Below are positions 42,320-51,356 of a stretch of 64,000 bases of DNA, in pieces (within the stretch, counting starts at the first letter, position 1; every line of letters begins with the position of its first letter). The notes beneath the pieces were generated by a model. The model searched no databases, was not told the origin of the DNA, and saw only the letters and a list, made by a program, of their open reading frames with translations. The stretch covers positions 3,162,001-3,226,000 of the forward strand of contig NZ_LT629797.1 of the NCBI RefSeq assembly GCF_900106015.1, in the 5' to 3' direction. Source of the stretch: Pseudomonas sihuiensis (GTDB taxonomy: Bacteria > Pseudomonadota > Gammaproteobacteria > Pseudomonadales > Pseudomonadaceae). The position numbers and the translations under genes are program-made.

Positions 42320-43624
42320 GGTTCATCGCGCTTTCCCGGGGAAGGCGGCCTTGATTTTCAGGAAGAAGTAGTCTGAGTCCCGGAAGCCATAGGCCATGCG
42401 CTTGATCACCTTGATACGGTTGTTCACACCCTCCAACAGGCTGGTATGCATAGGGAAATTGGCGCTGGCGAGGATGCCGCGAATATAGCGTCTAAGGTTT
42501 TTGGCGAAGCGCTGTAGCGGTGCCAAACCGCTGTCACGGGCCTGCCGTAGCCAGGCCCGCCAGCGTTGCCAGCCCTCCCATACGCTCGGGGCGTACCAAA
42601 CTTCCTTCAGCGCGTCCTTGAGCACATAAACCGTGGCCAATGGCTGGTTGGCAGCAAGCAACTCCTGTAGCTGAACGGCTTGGCTGTCCTTGAGGTTTTC
42701 TGCATTGCGCAGTAGCAGCCAGCGGCTGCGCTTGACCACCTTGCGTGCCGGTTTGTCATCGCGCAACAGGTTGGCCTGGTCGACGCGGATGCGGTCAATC
42801 ACCTCACGCCCGTAGCGCGCCACCACATGGAACAGGTCGTACACCACTTCGGCTTGAGGGCAATGCTGCTTTACCTCCAGATCGAAGGCGGTGTTCATGT
42901 CCATGGCAACCGCCTCGATTTGCTGGCAGCGCTCACCGAGCAATTCGAAGAACGGACGAATGGCCTCACGGCTATTGCCGTGACCGACCCACAGTACCCG
43001 CGTTCGCTCGGCGTCCATGATCACCGTGGCATAGCGATGGCCTTTGTGTAGAGCGAACTCATCCATCACCAGGCGACGTACAGTGCCTGGCTCGAAATCC
43101 CCCACCTCGGCCTCCAGGCGGCGTTTGTCGAGTGTCTTGAGGGTGTGCCAGTGCAATCCAGTGAGTTGGCTGACGTGGCTGATGGGCAATATCCGCAGCA
43201 AGCCCTCGAGCCAGACCCGTAAACGCTGAGTCAGGCGAGAGGACGGCTCAAGCCAGTCGATCCGCTCGGTCACTCGGCCACAGCGCAGGCAGTCAACGCG
43301 ACGTACGGGCAGTTGGAGCAACACGCGCTGATCCAACAGATCACGATCACGCACTTGGCGCAGACGCCGCTCATGAATCAATGGACTGGGCTGCTGACAG
43401 CGTCCGCACCGGGGCAGTCGTGCGGCCTGGGGTTCCAGCTCAATCAGCAGGGTGTTTTCAGCAACGGAGCGAGAGGCGACGACTTCGTAGCCTGGCCAGA
43501 AAGCGGCAAGATCAATAGGATGCACGGCGACAGCAGAGTGTGGGTGTTGGTGTGTTTGGCGACTGCCAATTTACCCACTTCCCTGTCTGTCAACTCGCTC
43601 TTCCCCCAGAGTCCGCGAAGAACC
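42320..43624. mobile_element. ISL3-family insertion sequence
   Basis: A 1305-bp element with imperfect terminal inverted repeats: the left end is ggttcatcgcgctttcccgg, and the right end read inward is ggttcttcgcggactctggg. It carries one transposase gene whose stop codon lies within the left repeat. The expected 8-bp direct target duplication is absent; the flanks ctttttta and taaaaaag are reverse complements of each other. Confidence 0.85.
42323..43525 (-). CDS. tnpA: ISL3-family transposase
   Basis: A 400-residue DDE transposase. The N-terminal zinc-ribbon (PRCGRCQQPS and CLRCGRVTER, about residues 38-85) is followed by helix-turn-helix LPISHVSQLTGLHWHTLKTL. The DDE core starts at VMDEFALHKGHRYATVIMDAE (first Asp), with AVAMDMNTAF (second Asp) and LLEGVNNRIKVIKRMAYGFRD (Glu). 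It starts at GTG 43525. It appears intact. Confidence 0.93.
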   Translation of the reverse strand: MHPIDLAAFWPGYEVVASRSVAENTLLIELEPQAARLPRCGRCQQPSPLIHERRLRQVRDRDLLDQRVLLQLPVRRVDCLRCGRVTERIDWLEPSSRLTQRLRVWLEGLLRILPISHVSQLTGLHWHTLKTLDKRRLEAEVGDFEPGTVRRLVMDEFALHKGHRYATVIMDAERTRVLWVGHGNSREAIRPFFELLGERCQQIEAVAMDMNTAFDLEVKQHCPQAEVVYDLFHVVARYGREVIDRIRVDQANLLRDDKPARKVVKRSRWLLLRNAENLKDSQAVQLQELLAANQPLATVYVLKDALKEVWYAPSVWEGWQRWRAWLRQARDSGLAPLQRFAKNLRRYIRGILASANFPMHTSLLEGVNNRIKVIKRMAYGFRDSDYFFLKIKAAFPGKAR

Positions 43625-43663
43625 TAAAAAAGCGCCGCCCGGATGCGTGGTCCGGGCAGCGCT
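43625..43663 (-). terminator. Terminator of pcaC operon
   Basis: On the minus strand, stem agcgctgcccgga / tccgggcggcgct is followed by six T. It ends the catIJ-pcaFBDC transcript 17 bases after the pcaC stop and directly abuts the insertion sequence. Confidence 0.85.
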
Positions 43664-43679
43664 GTATCGCTCGTACGAA

Positions 43680-44075
43680 TCAGTCTTCCAGCGATTCCAC
43701 GCCCAATTCGTCCCAGACTTCCTCGGCCAGGTGGAAGGTGGCATTGGCCGCCGGGATGCCGCAGTAGATGGCGCTCTGCATGAGCACTTCCTTGATCTCG
43801 TCGCGGGTCACACCATTGTTCTTCGCGGCGCGCAGGTGCAGTTTCAGTTCGCCCTCGCGGTTCATGCCGATCAGCATGGCGATGGTGATCAGGCTGCGGG
43901 TATGACGTGGCAGGCCGGGACGCGTCCAGATATCGCCCCAGGCGTGACGGGTGATCATCTCCTGGAACTCGCTGTTGAACGGCGTGAGCTTGTCCAGGCT
44001 GCGGTCGACATGGGCATCGCCGAGCACCGCGCGGCGCACCTGCATGCCGGCTTCGTAGCGTTGTTTTTCGTCCAT
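43680..44075 (-). CDS. pcaC: 4-carboxymuconolactone decarboxylase
   Basis: A 131-residue cytoplasmic enzyme converting 4-carboxymuconolactone to 3-oxoadipate enol-lactone in the protocatechuate branch. The CMD-family core TRHAWGDIWTRPGLPRHTRSLITIAMLIGMNREGELKLHLRAAKNNGV and MQSAIYCGIPAANATFHLAEEV is complete. It is the last gene of the minus-strand pca block, downstream of pcaD after a REP-like palindrome. Confidence 0.96.
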   Translation of the reverse strand: MDEKQRYEAGMQVRRAVLGDAHVDRSLDKLTPFNSEFQEMITRHAWGDIWTRPGLPRHTRSLITIAMLIGMNREGELKLHLRAAKNNGVTRDEIKEVLMQSAIYCGIPAANATFHLAEEVWDELGVESLED

Positions 44076-44097
44076 CGATCAATCCTCGAATAGGGGC

Positions 44098-44157
44098 GTA
44101 GGAGCGAGCTCTGCTCGCGAAGCTCTTGCGCTGTTCGCGAGCAGAGCTCGCTCCTAC
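44098..44157. repeat. REP-like palindrome (gtaggagcgagctctgctcgcg type)
   Basis: Near-perfect inverted repeat between pcaC and pcaD, with arms of about 22 bases. Palindromes starting gtaggagc also occur at 62166 and 63111. Confidence 0.8.
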
Positions 44158-44170
44158 AGAAAAGCGGCGA

Positions 44171-44959
44171 TCAGCTGGTTAGGAAATCCAGCAGCGCCTG
44201 GGTAAAGGCCACGCCGGCCTCGACGTTGGACAGGTGCGCGGCATGGAACTCCACCAGCTTCGCCCCCTCGATCCGCTGCTGCATAAAGCGGCCGTGCTCG
44301 GTGGTGGTGACCGGGTCGCCACTGCCGCAGAGGATCAGGGTCGGCGCGCGGATCGCGCCGAGCTGCTCACGGAAATCGGCATCGCGCACCGCCGCGCAGT
44401 TGGCGGCGTAGCCCTGCGGCGAGGTCTGCGCCAGCATGCCGACGATGGGCTCGACCTGCTGCGGCTGCGCCGCGGCGAAGCCGGCGGTGAACCAGCGCGA
44501 GATCGAGGCGTCGCGCAGATCGCGCATGGCCTGCGCGCCGCCGGCCAGCACAGTGTCGATACGCGGGTTCCACACCTCCGGCGCGCCGATCTTGGCGGCG
44601 GTGTTGCACAGCACCAGGCGCGCGATGCGCTCGGGCGCGTTGAGCGCCAGCCACTGGCCGATCAGGCCGCCCATGGACAACCCACAGAAATGCGCCTTGG
44701 CGATGCCCAGCGCATCGAGCAGGGCCAGCACGTCGCGGCCGTTCTGTTCGATGCTGTACGGGCCTTCGGTCACCAGCGAAGCGCCATGACCACGGGTGTC
44801 GTAACGCAGCACCTGGAAGTGCTGGGTGAAGGCCGCGATCTGCACGTCCCACATGTGCAGGTCGGTGCCCAGCGAGTTGGACAGCACCAGCACCGGCGCA
44901 CCGGCCGGCCCTTCGAGCAGGTAGTTCAAATCGCCATCAGCGAGACGTACGGCAGGCAT
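44171..44959 (-). CDS. pcaD: 3-oxoadipate enol-lactonase
   Basis: A 262-residue alpha/beta-hydrolase opening 3-oxoadipate enol-lactone to 3-oxoadipate. The catalytic serine is in the nucleophile elbow CGLSMGGLIGQW (near residue 95). An oxyanion region VLVLSNSLGTDLHMWD, an Asp near CGSGDPVTT and a terminal His in AAHLSNVE complete the triad. It serves both the catechol and protocatechuate branches. It lies 9 bases after pcaB. Confidence 0.95.
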   Translation of the reverse strand: MPAVRLADGDLNYLLEGPAGAPVLVLSNSLGTDLHMWDVQIAAFTQHFQVLRYDTRGHGASLVTEGPYSIEQNGRDVLALLDALGIAKAHFCGLSMGGLIGQWLALNAPERIARLVLCNTAAKIGAPEVWNPRIDTVLAGGAQAMRDLRDASISRWFTAGFAAAQPQQVEPIVGMLAQTSPQGYAANCAAVRDADFREQLGAIRAPTLILCGSGDPVTTTEHGRFMQQRIEGAKLVEFHAAHLSNVEAGVAFTQALLDFLTS

Positions 44960-44968
44960 GAATGACTC

Positions 44969-46321
44969 CTAACGCGACAATTGGTTGTGTTCGGCAACGG
45001 CCCGCTCGACCCAACGGCGAGCCTGGCCCAGGTAATGCGCCGCATCGAGCAGACGATCAAGCTCGGCAGCAGAAAGTTGTGTGCTGACCTCAGCGTTGGC
45101 GCCGAGCACGGCGCGCAGGTGAACGCCCTCGCGCACGGCCTGTTTGCAGCACTGTTCGATCAGGTGATGGGCAGCATCGCGACCGATCTTCTGCGCCAGG
45201 GCGATGCTCACCGCCTCGGCCAGCACCAGCCCCTGGGTCAGCTCAAGATTGGCGCGCATACGCGCGGCATCCACCTCCAGCCCCGGCACCACCAGGAGCG
45301 CCTGCTGCAGCGCGCCGGAGACCAGGCAGCAGAGCTCCGGCAGGGTTTCCCACTCGGCGTGCCACAGGCCGAGGCTGCGCTCGTGCTCCTGCGGCATGGC
45401 GGCGAACATCGTCGCCACCAGGCCCGGCGCGCGGGTGGCGGCGCCAATCAGCACCGCGGCGCCGACCGGGTTGCGCTTGTGCGGCATGGTCGACGAGCCG
45501 CCCTTGCCCGGCGCCGAGGGTTCGAAGACTTCGCCGGCTTCGGTCTGCATCAGCAGGCTGAGGTCGCGGCCAAGCTTGCCCAGGCTGCCGGCGATCAGCC
45601 CGAGCAGGCTGGCGAACTCCACCAGGCGGTCGCGCTGGGTGTGCCAGGGCTGCTCGGGCAGGTGCAGGTGCAGCTCGGCGGCCAGCGCCTCGGCCACCGG
45701 CCAGGCCTGCGCGCCGAGCGCCGCCAGGCTGCCGGAGGCGCCGCCGAACTGCAGGCACAACAGGCGCGGCTTGAGTTCACTCAGGCGCTGACGATGGCGG
45801 GTGACGGCGCCCAGCACGCCGGCCAGCTTCATGCCCAGGGTCACCGGAGTGGCCTGCTGCAGCCAGGTGCGTCCGGCCAGCGGCGTGTCGGCATGGCGCT
45901 CGGCCTGCGCCGCCAGGGCATCGGCCAGGGTGGCGAGGTCGCTTTCGATCAGCTCGATGGCGGCGCGCAGTTGCAGTACCAGGCCGCTGTCCATGGCGTC
46001 CTGGCTGGTGGCGCCGAGGTGCACGAAGCGCTCGGCCTCGGGGCTTGCCGCAGCGATGCGCTTGCCCAGTGCCTTGACCAGCGGAATGGCGGAATTACCC
46101 GCCGTGGCGATGGCCTGGGCCAGCGCCGGGTAATCGTAGAGCTCAGCTTTACAGGCGGCCTCGATGGGCGCCACGGCCTCGGCGGGGATCAGCCCCGCAT
46201 GTGCCTCGGCCCGCGCCAGCGCGGCCTCGAAGTCGAGCATGCCCTGCACCCGGCCGGCATCGCAGAAGATCGCGCGCATGGCCGGGGCGGTGAAGTAGGC
46301 ATCGAAGAGTTGGTTGCTCAC
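44969..46321 (-). CDS. pcaB: 3-carboxy-cis,cis-muconate cycloisomerase
   Basis: A 450-residue member of the fumarase/aspartase superfamily that lactonises 3-carboxymuconate. The signature loop GKGGSSTMPHKRNPVGAAVLIGAA (about residues 270-295) is present, with HLGATSQDAMDSG near residue 100. The length is typical. It is followed closely by pcaD. The very long reading frame on the opposite strand is a codon-bias artefact. Confidence 0.96.
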   Translation of the reverse strand: MSNQLFDAYFTAPAMRAIFCDAGRVQGMLDFEAALARAEAHAGLIPAEAVAPIEAACKAELYDYPALAQAIATAGNSAIPLVKALGKRIAAASPEAERFVHLGATSQDAMDSGLVLQLRAAIELIESDLATLADALAAQAERHADTPLAGRTWLQQATPVTLGMKLAGVLGAVTRHRQRLSELKPRLLCLQFGGASGSLAALGAQAWPVAEALAAELHLHLPEQPWHTQRDRLVEFASLLGLIAGSLGKLGRDLSLLMQTEAGEVFEPSAPGKGGSSTMPHKRNPVGAAVLIGAATRAPGLVATMFAAMPQEHERSLGLWHAEWETLPELCCLVSGALQQALLVVPGLEVDAARMRANLELTQGLVLAEAVSIALAQKIGRDAAHHLIEQCCKQAVREGVHLRAVLGANAEVSTQLSAAELDRLLDAAHYLGQARRWVERAVAEHNQLSR

Positions 46322-46389
46322 GAGCGAAACGCTCCTGGGAAAAATGTACGGCTAGTGTGGCATCAACCGGCGGCGCCGCGCACGGCACC

Positions 46390-46630
46390 GTGGGAGGGGC
46401 TTTAGCCGCGACGGCTTAAAGGCGTCGCCGCTGAAGCGCCTCCCACAAGGTTCACACCAGCCCGATGACCGGGCGTAGGGTGGGCCGGGCGGCGATCCGT
46501 TTTAGCCCCCCATGATGACAGCGCACAGTGCGTAGGGTGGGCTTCAGCCCACCGGGGGCGTCATGGTGGACTGAAGCGAATCACCATCCCTTCACGCACT
46601 ATGGACATGGTGGGCTAAAGCCCACCCTAC
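46390..46630. repeat. Intergenic REP-like palindromes between pcaF and pcaB
   Basis: The 318-base gap holds two palindromes: 46390-46446 (gtgggaggggctttagccgcg ... ctcccac) and 46532-46630 (gtagggtgggcttcagccca ... tgggctaaagcccaccctac). No gene is visible. These probably affect mRNA stability between the pcaF and pcaB parts. Confidence 0.7.
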
Positions 46631-46639
46631 AGATGTCAT

Positions 46640-47845
46640 TCACACCCGCTCGATGGCCAGCGCCAAACCCTGGCCCACGCCCACGCACATGGTCGCCAGA
46701 CCGAGCTTGCCGCCGGTCTTCTCCAGGTGGTGAACGGCGGTGAGCACCAGGCGATTGCCGCTCATGCCCAGCGGGTGGCCGAGGGCGATGGCGCCGCCAT
46801 TCGGGTTGACCTTGGCGCTATCGTCCGGCAGGCCGAGGTCGCGGGTGACGGCCAGGCCCTGGGCGGCGAAGGCTTCATTCAGCTCGATCACGTCGAACTG
46901 CTCGATGCTCAGGTTCAGCCGCGCCAGCAGCTTGCGCACCGCCGGTACCGGGCCGACGCCCATGATGCGTGGCGCCACGCCGCCGCTGGCCATACCCAGC
47001 ACCTTGGCGCGCGGCTTGAGGCCGTACTTCTGAACGGCTTCGGCAGAGGCCAGGATCATCGCCGAGGCGCCGTCATTGAGGCCCGAGGCGTTGCCGGCGG
47101 TGACGGTCTTGCCTTCGCCATTGACCGGCTTGAGCTTGGCCAGGCCTTCGGCGGTGGTGTCGGCACGCGGGTGCTCGTCACGGTCGACGACGATCTCGCC
47201 CTTCTTGGTCTTGATCACTACCGGGACGATTTCCTCGGCGTAGTAACCACTCTCCTGAGCGGCCGCCGCACGCTGCTGGCTACGCAGGCCGAAGGCGTCC
47301 TGGTCGGCGCGGCTGACGCCGTAATCCTCGGCGACGTTGTCACCGGTGACCGGCATCGGATCGACGCCGTACTGTTCTTTCATCAACGGGTTGACGAAGC
47401 GCCAGCCCAGGGTGGTGTCTTCCAGCTTCTGGCCGCGGCCAAAGGCGCTGTCGGCCTTGCCCATCACGTAAGGCGCACGGGTCATCGACTCGACGCCAGC
47501 AGCGATGGCCAGCTCCATCTCGCCCGAGGCGATGGCGCGGAAGGCGGCACCGACCGCCTCCATGCCCGAAGCGCACAGGCGGTTGAGGGTCACCCCCGGC
47601 ACCGTTTCCGGCAGACCGGCGAGCAGCAGCGCCATGCGCGCCACGTTGCGGTTGTCCTCGCCGGACTGGTTGGCGCAGCCCATGAACACTTCATCGACTG
47701 CCGACCAGTCGACCTGCGGGTTACGCTCGATGAGCGCCTTGAGCGGAATCGCCGCCAAGTCGTCGGCGCGCACCGCCGACAGCGCGCCATTGAGGCGACC
47801 AATCGGCGTGCGCACGGCGTCGCAGATGAATACGTCGCGGCTCAT
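46640..47845 (-). CDS. pcaF: 3-oxoadipyl-CoA thiolase
   Basis: A 401-residue thiolase cleaving 3-oxoadipyl-CoA to succinyl-CoA and acetyl-CoA. The acyl-accepting cysteine is in [13 protein letters not shown] (near residue 90). The catalytic His is in [17 protein letters not shown], and the second Cys in [17 protein letters not shown] at the C-terminus. It overlaps catJ by 4 bases. Confidence 0.96.
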   Translation of the reverse strand: MSRDVFICDAVRTPIGRLNGALSAVRADDLAAIPLKALIERNPQVDWSAVDEVFMGCANQSGEDNRNVARMALLLAGLPETVPGVTLNRLCASGMEAVGAAFRAIASGEMELAIAAGVESMTRAPYVMGKADSAFGRGQKLEDTTLGWRFVNPLMKEQYGVDPMPVTGDNVAEDYGVSRADQDAFGLRSQQRAAAAQESGYYAEEIVPVVIKTKKGEIVVDRDEHPRADTTAEGLAKLKPVNGEGKTVTAGNASGLNDGASAMILASAEAVQKYGLKPRAKVLGMASGGVAPRIMGVGPVPAVRKLLARLNLSIEQFDVIELNEAFAAQGLAVTRDLGLPDDSAKVNPNGGAIALGHPLGMSGNRLVLTAVHHLEKTGGKLGLATMCVGVGQGLALAIERV

Positions 47846-48627
47846 TCCTCACCCCCGGCCTGGCCATGGGCGGCGGCGGTGCGCGTTTCCAGGGCGCGCA
47901 GCGCTTCCAACTCGCTGTCGTTCGGCGCCTCGGTCACGGCCAGATTGTCGGCAAAGCGGATGGCCCAGCCGGTATTCTCGATCACCTGCTCGCGGGTCAC
48001 GCCCGGGTGCATCGAGGTAACGATGAATTCGTTGCTGCCCGCTTCCGGTTCCATGATGCACAGGTCAGTGATGATGCCCACCGGGCCCTTGCCGGGCAGG
48101 CCGAGCTGCTGGCGGTGGTCGCCGCCCTCGCCGAAGCCGACCGAGGTGATGAAGGCCAGCTTGTCGACGAAGGTGCGGTGCGACTGCTTGAGGATGATCA
48201 GCACTTCCTTGGCGCTGCCAGCGATCTCCGGCGCGCCGCCGGCGCCGGGCAGGCGCACCTTGGGGTTGTGGTAGTCACCGATCACCGTGGTGTTGATATT
48301 GCCGAACTTGTCGACCTGGGCCGCGCCGAGGAAGCCGACGTCGATGCGCCCGCCCTGCAGCCAGTAACGGAAAATCTCACCAGTCGGCACTACGGTGTCA
48401 GCGGTTTCGGCCAGCTCGCCGTCACCGATGGACAGTGGCAGCACGGTCGGTTTGGCACCGATGGGGCCGGACTCGTAAATCAGCACCACTTCAGGGGCGT
48501 GGGTCAGGCGCGCCAGGTTGGCCGCCTTGGATGGCAAGCCGATGCCGACGAAGCAGACGCTGCCGTTGCCCAGGTTGCGCGCAGCCGCCACGGTCATCAT
48601 TTCATTGGTGTTGAAGTCGCTCATCAC
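47842..48627 (-). CDS. catJ: 3-oxoadipate CoA-transferase subunit B (CatJ-type)
   Basis: A 261-residue beta subunit of a class I CoA-transferase moving CoA from succinyl-CoA to 3-oxoadipate. The catalytic glutamate is in [14 protein letters not shown] (near residue 50), and [14 protein letters not shown] matches the family. At 261 residues it is of the CatIJ type (as in P. knackmussii B13) and longer than PcaJ at about 213. Initiation at 48624 (MSDFN) is equally likely and would overlap catI by 4 bases. Confidence 0.92.
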   Translation of the reverse strand: MMSDFNTNEMMTVAAARNLGNGSVCFVGIGLPSKAANLARLTHAPEVVLIYESGPIGAKPTVLPLSIGDGELAETADTVVPTGEIFRYWLQGGRIDVGFLGAAQVDKFGNINTTVIGDYHNPKVRLPGAGGAPEIAGSAKEVLIILKQSHRTFVDKLAFITSVGFGEGGDHRQQLGLPGKGPVGIITDLCIMEPEAGSNEFIVTSMHPGVTREQVIENTGWAIRFADNLAVTEAPNDSELEALRALETRTAAAHGQAGGEE

Positions 48628-49475
48628 TTGGCCTCCGCGTTCAATTTCGCCTGGAACTGCAGAAAATCTTCAGTGCCACGGATGTAGGTATCGATCCAGG
48701 CGGTAAAGGTTTCGCGGTCGCGCGCGATGGGGTCCCACGCTTGGTAAAAGCGGTTGTCGCGTTCGTAGTAACCGTGGGCATAAGACGGATGCGCACCACC
48801 CGGCACGACGCACACGGCGGTTAGCGCCCAGCTCGGCAATACGCAGGCGTTCATCGGTGCTTGCAGGTCATCAACGATTTCTTCGACGGTAACGATGCAA
48901 CGCTGGGCCGCCAAGGCTGCCTCTTTCTGCACCCCGAGAATGCCCTGGATCAGCACGTTGCCGGCGCGGTCGGCTTTCTGCGCGTGGATGATGGTCACAT
49001 CCGGGCGCACGCTCGGCACAGTGGCCAGCTGCTCGCCGGTATAAGGGCACGCGATAAATTTGATGTCTGGATTGACCTTGACCAAGTCCGAGCCTTGGTA
49101 GCCACGTAGCACCGCAAACGGCAGATTCGAGGCCCCGGCGACATAGGCATTGGCCATCGCCGCGTGGCTATGCTCGCTGATGGCCAGCGGGTGCGGCCAG
49201 CCCTTCTCGACCGCGTCGCGCAGGCGATGCAGCGAGCCCACACCGGGGTTCCCACCCCAGGAAAAAATCAGCTTTTTCGCACAACCGGCACCGATCAGCA
49301 GGTCATACACAAGGTCGGGCGTCATGCGCACCAACGTCAGGTCTTTCTTGTTCTGACGAATGATCTCGTGCGACGCCGCAGTCGGAATCAAGTGGGTAAA
49401 GCCTTCGAGGGCGATGGTATCGCCGTCGTTGACGAAGCGTTTAACCGCGTCATGCAGGGAAATAATTTCAGCCAT
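48624..49475 (-). CDS. catI: 3-oxoadipate CoA-transferase subunit A (CatI-type)
   Basis: A 283-residue alpha subunit. The N-terminal ISLHDAVKRFVNDGDTIALEGFTHLIPTAASHEIIRQ and SWGGNPGVGSLHRLRDAVEKGWP are typical of CatI rather than the shorter PcaI. It works as a heteromer with CatJ in the cytoplasm. The ATG at 49475 gives MAEIISLHD; the frame extends further upstream but without homology. It is the first gene of catIJ-pcaF(BDC), with a PcaR-type operator 95 bases upstream. Confidence 0.92.
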   Translation of the reverse strand: MAEIISLHDAVKRFVNDGDTIALEGFTHLIPTAASHEIIRQNKKDLTLVRMTPDLVYDLLIGAGCAKKLIFSWGGNPGVGSLHRLRDAVEKGWPHPLAISEHSHAAMANAYVAGASNLPFAVLRGYQGSDLVKVNPDIKFIACPYTGEQLATVPSVRPDVTIIHAQKADRAGNVLIQGILGVQKEAALAAQRCIVTVEEIVDDLQAPMNACVLPSWALTAVCVVPGGAHPSYAHGYYERDNRFYQAWDPIARDRETFTAWIDTYIRGTEDFLQFQAKLNAEAK

Positions 49476-49569
49476 GGTGATCTCGGTTGTTATCGGGACG
49501 TAGCAACACGCCGGGTAGAGAAAAAGTACCCGCGGACCGACACGCAAACAATCCGATAATCGACTTACT

Positions 49570-49584
49570 GTTCGATAATCGAAC
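49570..49584. promoter_or_regulatory. PcaR-type operator upstream of catI
   Basis: gttcgataatcgaac is a perfect 7-1-7 palindrome. It is nearly the P. putida PcaR site of the pcaIJ promoter (gttcgataatcgcac, from memory). A second half-like box ccgataatcg lies at 49553-49562. Located between catI and the chemoreceptor gene, it should make catIJ expression responsive to 3-oxoadipate through PcaR, which is encoded outside the window. Confidence 0.72.
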
Positions 49585-49596
49585 AAATCTAGACGT

Positions 49597-50541
49597 TCAG
49601 TCTGCCGCTTCTGCTGCCGCACACAGCGCCTGCATCTGCAGGATGCGTTCACGCTGGCCGACGAGCTGGGCGACGATGCGCAGTACGATTTCCTGGCGCG
49701 CCTTGGCCCCTGCGCGCATTTCGGCCATGGCCTGCAGGGCAGCGCTGGTGGTGTCCAGACCGTGGCGCGTAGAGTCGGTGGCATGCTGCATGCCAAGCCG
49801 CGCCTCGTCGGCCGAACGCTGCAGGTTGCCGGCGATCTGGCGGATCTGTTCGCTGGAATCGTTGGCACGCACAGCCAAGTTGCGCACCTCGTCGGCCACC
49901 ACGGCAAAGCCTCGGCCGTTTTCGCCAGCACGCGCGGCCTCAATGGCCGCATTAAGCGCCAACAAGTTGGTCTGCCGGGCAATATCCTGAATGCTACTGA
50001 CAATCGCCCCAATGCGCTGAGATTGCTCACCTAGGGTGTTGAACACCTCCCCCGTGCGCTGCAGATAATCGGCCAGCTCGCTGATCGACTGACTGGCCGC
50101 TTGAATGCTCTCGGCGCTGCTAGTCACCTTCTGGCCGGACTGCTGCGCCAGTTCGGTAGCAAACTGCATGTCGGCCTGACTCTGCTCGATGGCGTTAAGC
50201 AGTTCGTGTTGATGCTGGCTCAGCGCCGGGTCAAGCATAAACTGAGGCGTGGTATCCACCACAGCGGCAGGCACCACCGCCAACGCAGTCTCCTCGGGCG
50301 AAGGCGGCTGTGACCAATCGCAGTTTTGCAGCACACGCTCAATGACCCGAGGCGGCTGGGTCGAATAGAGGAAACCCGCCAGTAACGCGGGCACCACCAG
50401 CAGCAACGCAAAGCCTGGCTCCCAACTGCCACTGCCGAAAACACCTAATACGACAGTCCCCAGCACATTGCCTATCAACAACAGACTGGCCAGCGGTTTT
50501 TTCCAGTTGCGGGGAGCGCTGTCCGGGCGAAAATTATCCAT
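49597..50541 (-). CDS. Short methyl-accepting chemotaxis protein
   Basis: A 314-residue chemoreceptor with two adjacent membrane helices (about 16-35 and 43-60) and essentially no periplasmic ligand domain. There is no recognisable HAMP. The cytoplasmic signalling helix contains the conserved hairpin tip [44 protein letters not shown]. It may sense signals in the cytoplasm or membrane. Its position between catI and an ABC transporter suggests taxis to aromatic compounds (inference). Confidence 0.9.
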   Translation of the reverse strand: MDNFRPDSAPRNWKKPLASLLLIGNVLGTVVLGVFGSGSWEPGFALLLVVPALLAGFLYSTQPPRVIERVLQNCDWSQPPSPEETALAVVPAAVVDTTPQFMLDPALSQHQHELLNAIEQSQADMQFATELAQQSGQKVTSSAESIQAASQSISELADYLQRTGEVFNTLGEQSQRIGAIVSSIQDIARQTNLLALNAAIEAARAGENGRGFAVVADEVRNLAVRANDSSEQIRQIAGNLQRSADEARLGMQHATDSTRHGLDTTSAALQAMAEMRAGAKARQEIVLRIVAQLVGQRERILQMQALCAAAEAAD

Positions 50542-50627
50542 ATCTTCTCTACTTAGTTACACATGCAAGAAAGCCGAGCACAGGGGCCTGTGCTCGGCTG
50601 CTACCCGCGTGCGGCGCGGGGTGAGTG

Positions 50628-51356
50628 TTACAGGCCGATATGGGCCTGGAGGATCTCGGGCTGGCCCTTTAACGCCTGGCTGGGGCCGTCATACATCACC
50701 CGCCCCTTGACCATGATCATGCTGCGGTCAGTCAGGTCGAGCAGCACGTTGACGTTCTTGTCGACCACCAGGGTGGCGATGCCGCTGGCCTTGATCAGGC
50801 GGATCACCGCCCAGATTTCCTTGCGGATCAGCGGGGCCAGGCCTTCGGTGGCTTCGTCGAGAATCATCAGCTCGGGGTTGGTCATCAGTGCGCGGCCGAT
50901 GGCGACCATCTGCTGCTCACCGCCGGAGAGGTTTCCGGTGAGGTGAGCGAAGCGCTCGCCCAGGCGCGGGAAGGTTTCCAGTACCCGCTGCAGATCCCAG
51001 TCGCGGCGACCGTCGAGTCCGGCTCGGGCAGCCATCACCAGGCTTTCGCGCACCGTCAGGTTGGGGAACATGCCCCGGCCTTCCGGCACATAGCCGATGC
51101 CACGGCGGATCACCTTGTGCGCGGCGCTGCCGGTGAGGTCTTCGCCCCTGATCCGCACCTCGCCACTGCGCGCCGGGGTCAGGCCGAGCAGCGAGCGGAT
51201 GGTGGTGCTCTTGCCCACGCCGTTGCGCCCGAGCAGGGCCAGGGTTTCCCCCGGCGCGATCTGCAGGTCGATGCCATGCAGCACATGACTGTTGCCGTAA
51301 TAGGTGTGCAGGCCGCGCACCTCGACCAGCGGGGTTGTTGTGGTTGGCGTACTCAT
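50628..51356 (-). CDS. Branched-chain-type ABC transporter ATPase (LivF-like)
   Basis: A 242-residue cytoplasmic ATPase with Walker A LLGRNGVGKSTT, signature LSGGEQQM, Walker B LMILDEATEGLAP and switch-His region VDKNVNVLLDL (the usual H-loop His appears replaced by Asn in this stretch). It pairs with the adjacent LivG-like ATPase. It is the last gene of the five-gene transporter. Confidence 0.93.
   Translation of the reverse strand: MSTPTTTTPLVEVRGLHTYYGNSHVLHGIDLQIAPGETLALLGRNGVGKSTTIRSLLGLTPARSGEVRIRGEDLTGSAAHKVIRRGIGYVPEGRGMFPNLTVRESLVMAARAGLDGRRDWDLQRVLETFPRLGERFAHLTGNLSGGEQQMVAIGRALMTNPELMILDEATEGLAPLIRKEIWAVIRLIKASGIATLVVDKNVNVLLDLTDRSMIMVKGRVMYDGPSQALKGQPEILQAHIGL

Noticed and set aside
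44981..46405. 474-codon plus-strand frame opposite pcaB
   Set aside because: Composition typical of an antisense shadow; pcaB is fully supported on the minus strand.
46727..48274. 515-codon plus-strand frame opposite pcaF and catJ
   Set aside because: Spans two well-supported minus-strand genes and has no recognisable domain.
49476..50030. N-terminal extension of the catI frame by 185 codons
   Set aside because: Lies opposite the chemoreceptor reading and the operator region, with no similarity to CatI; the ATG at 49475 fits the family.
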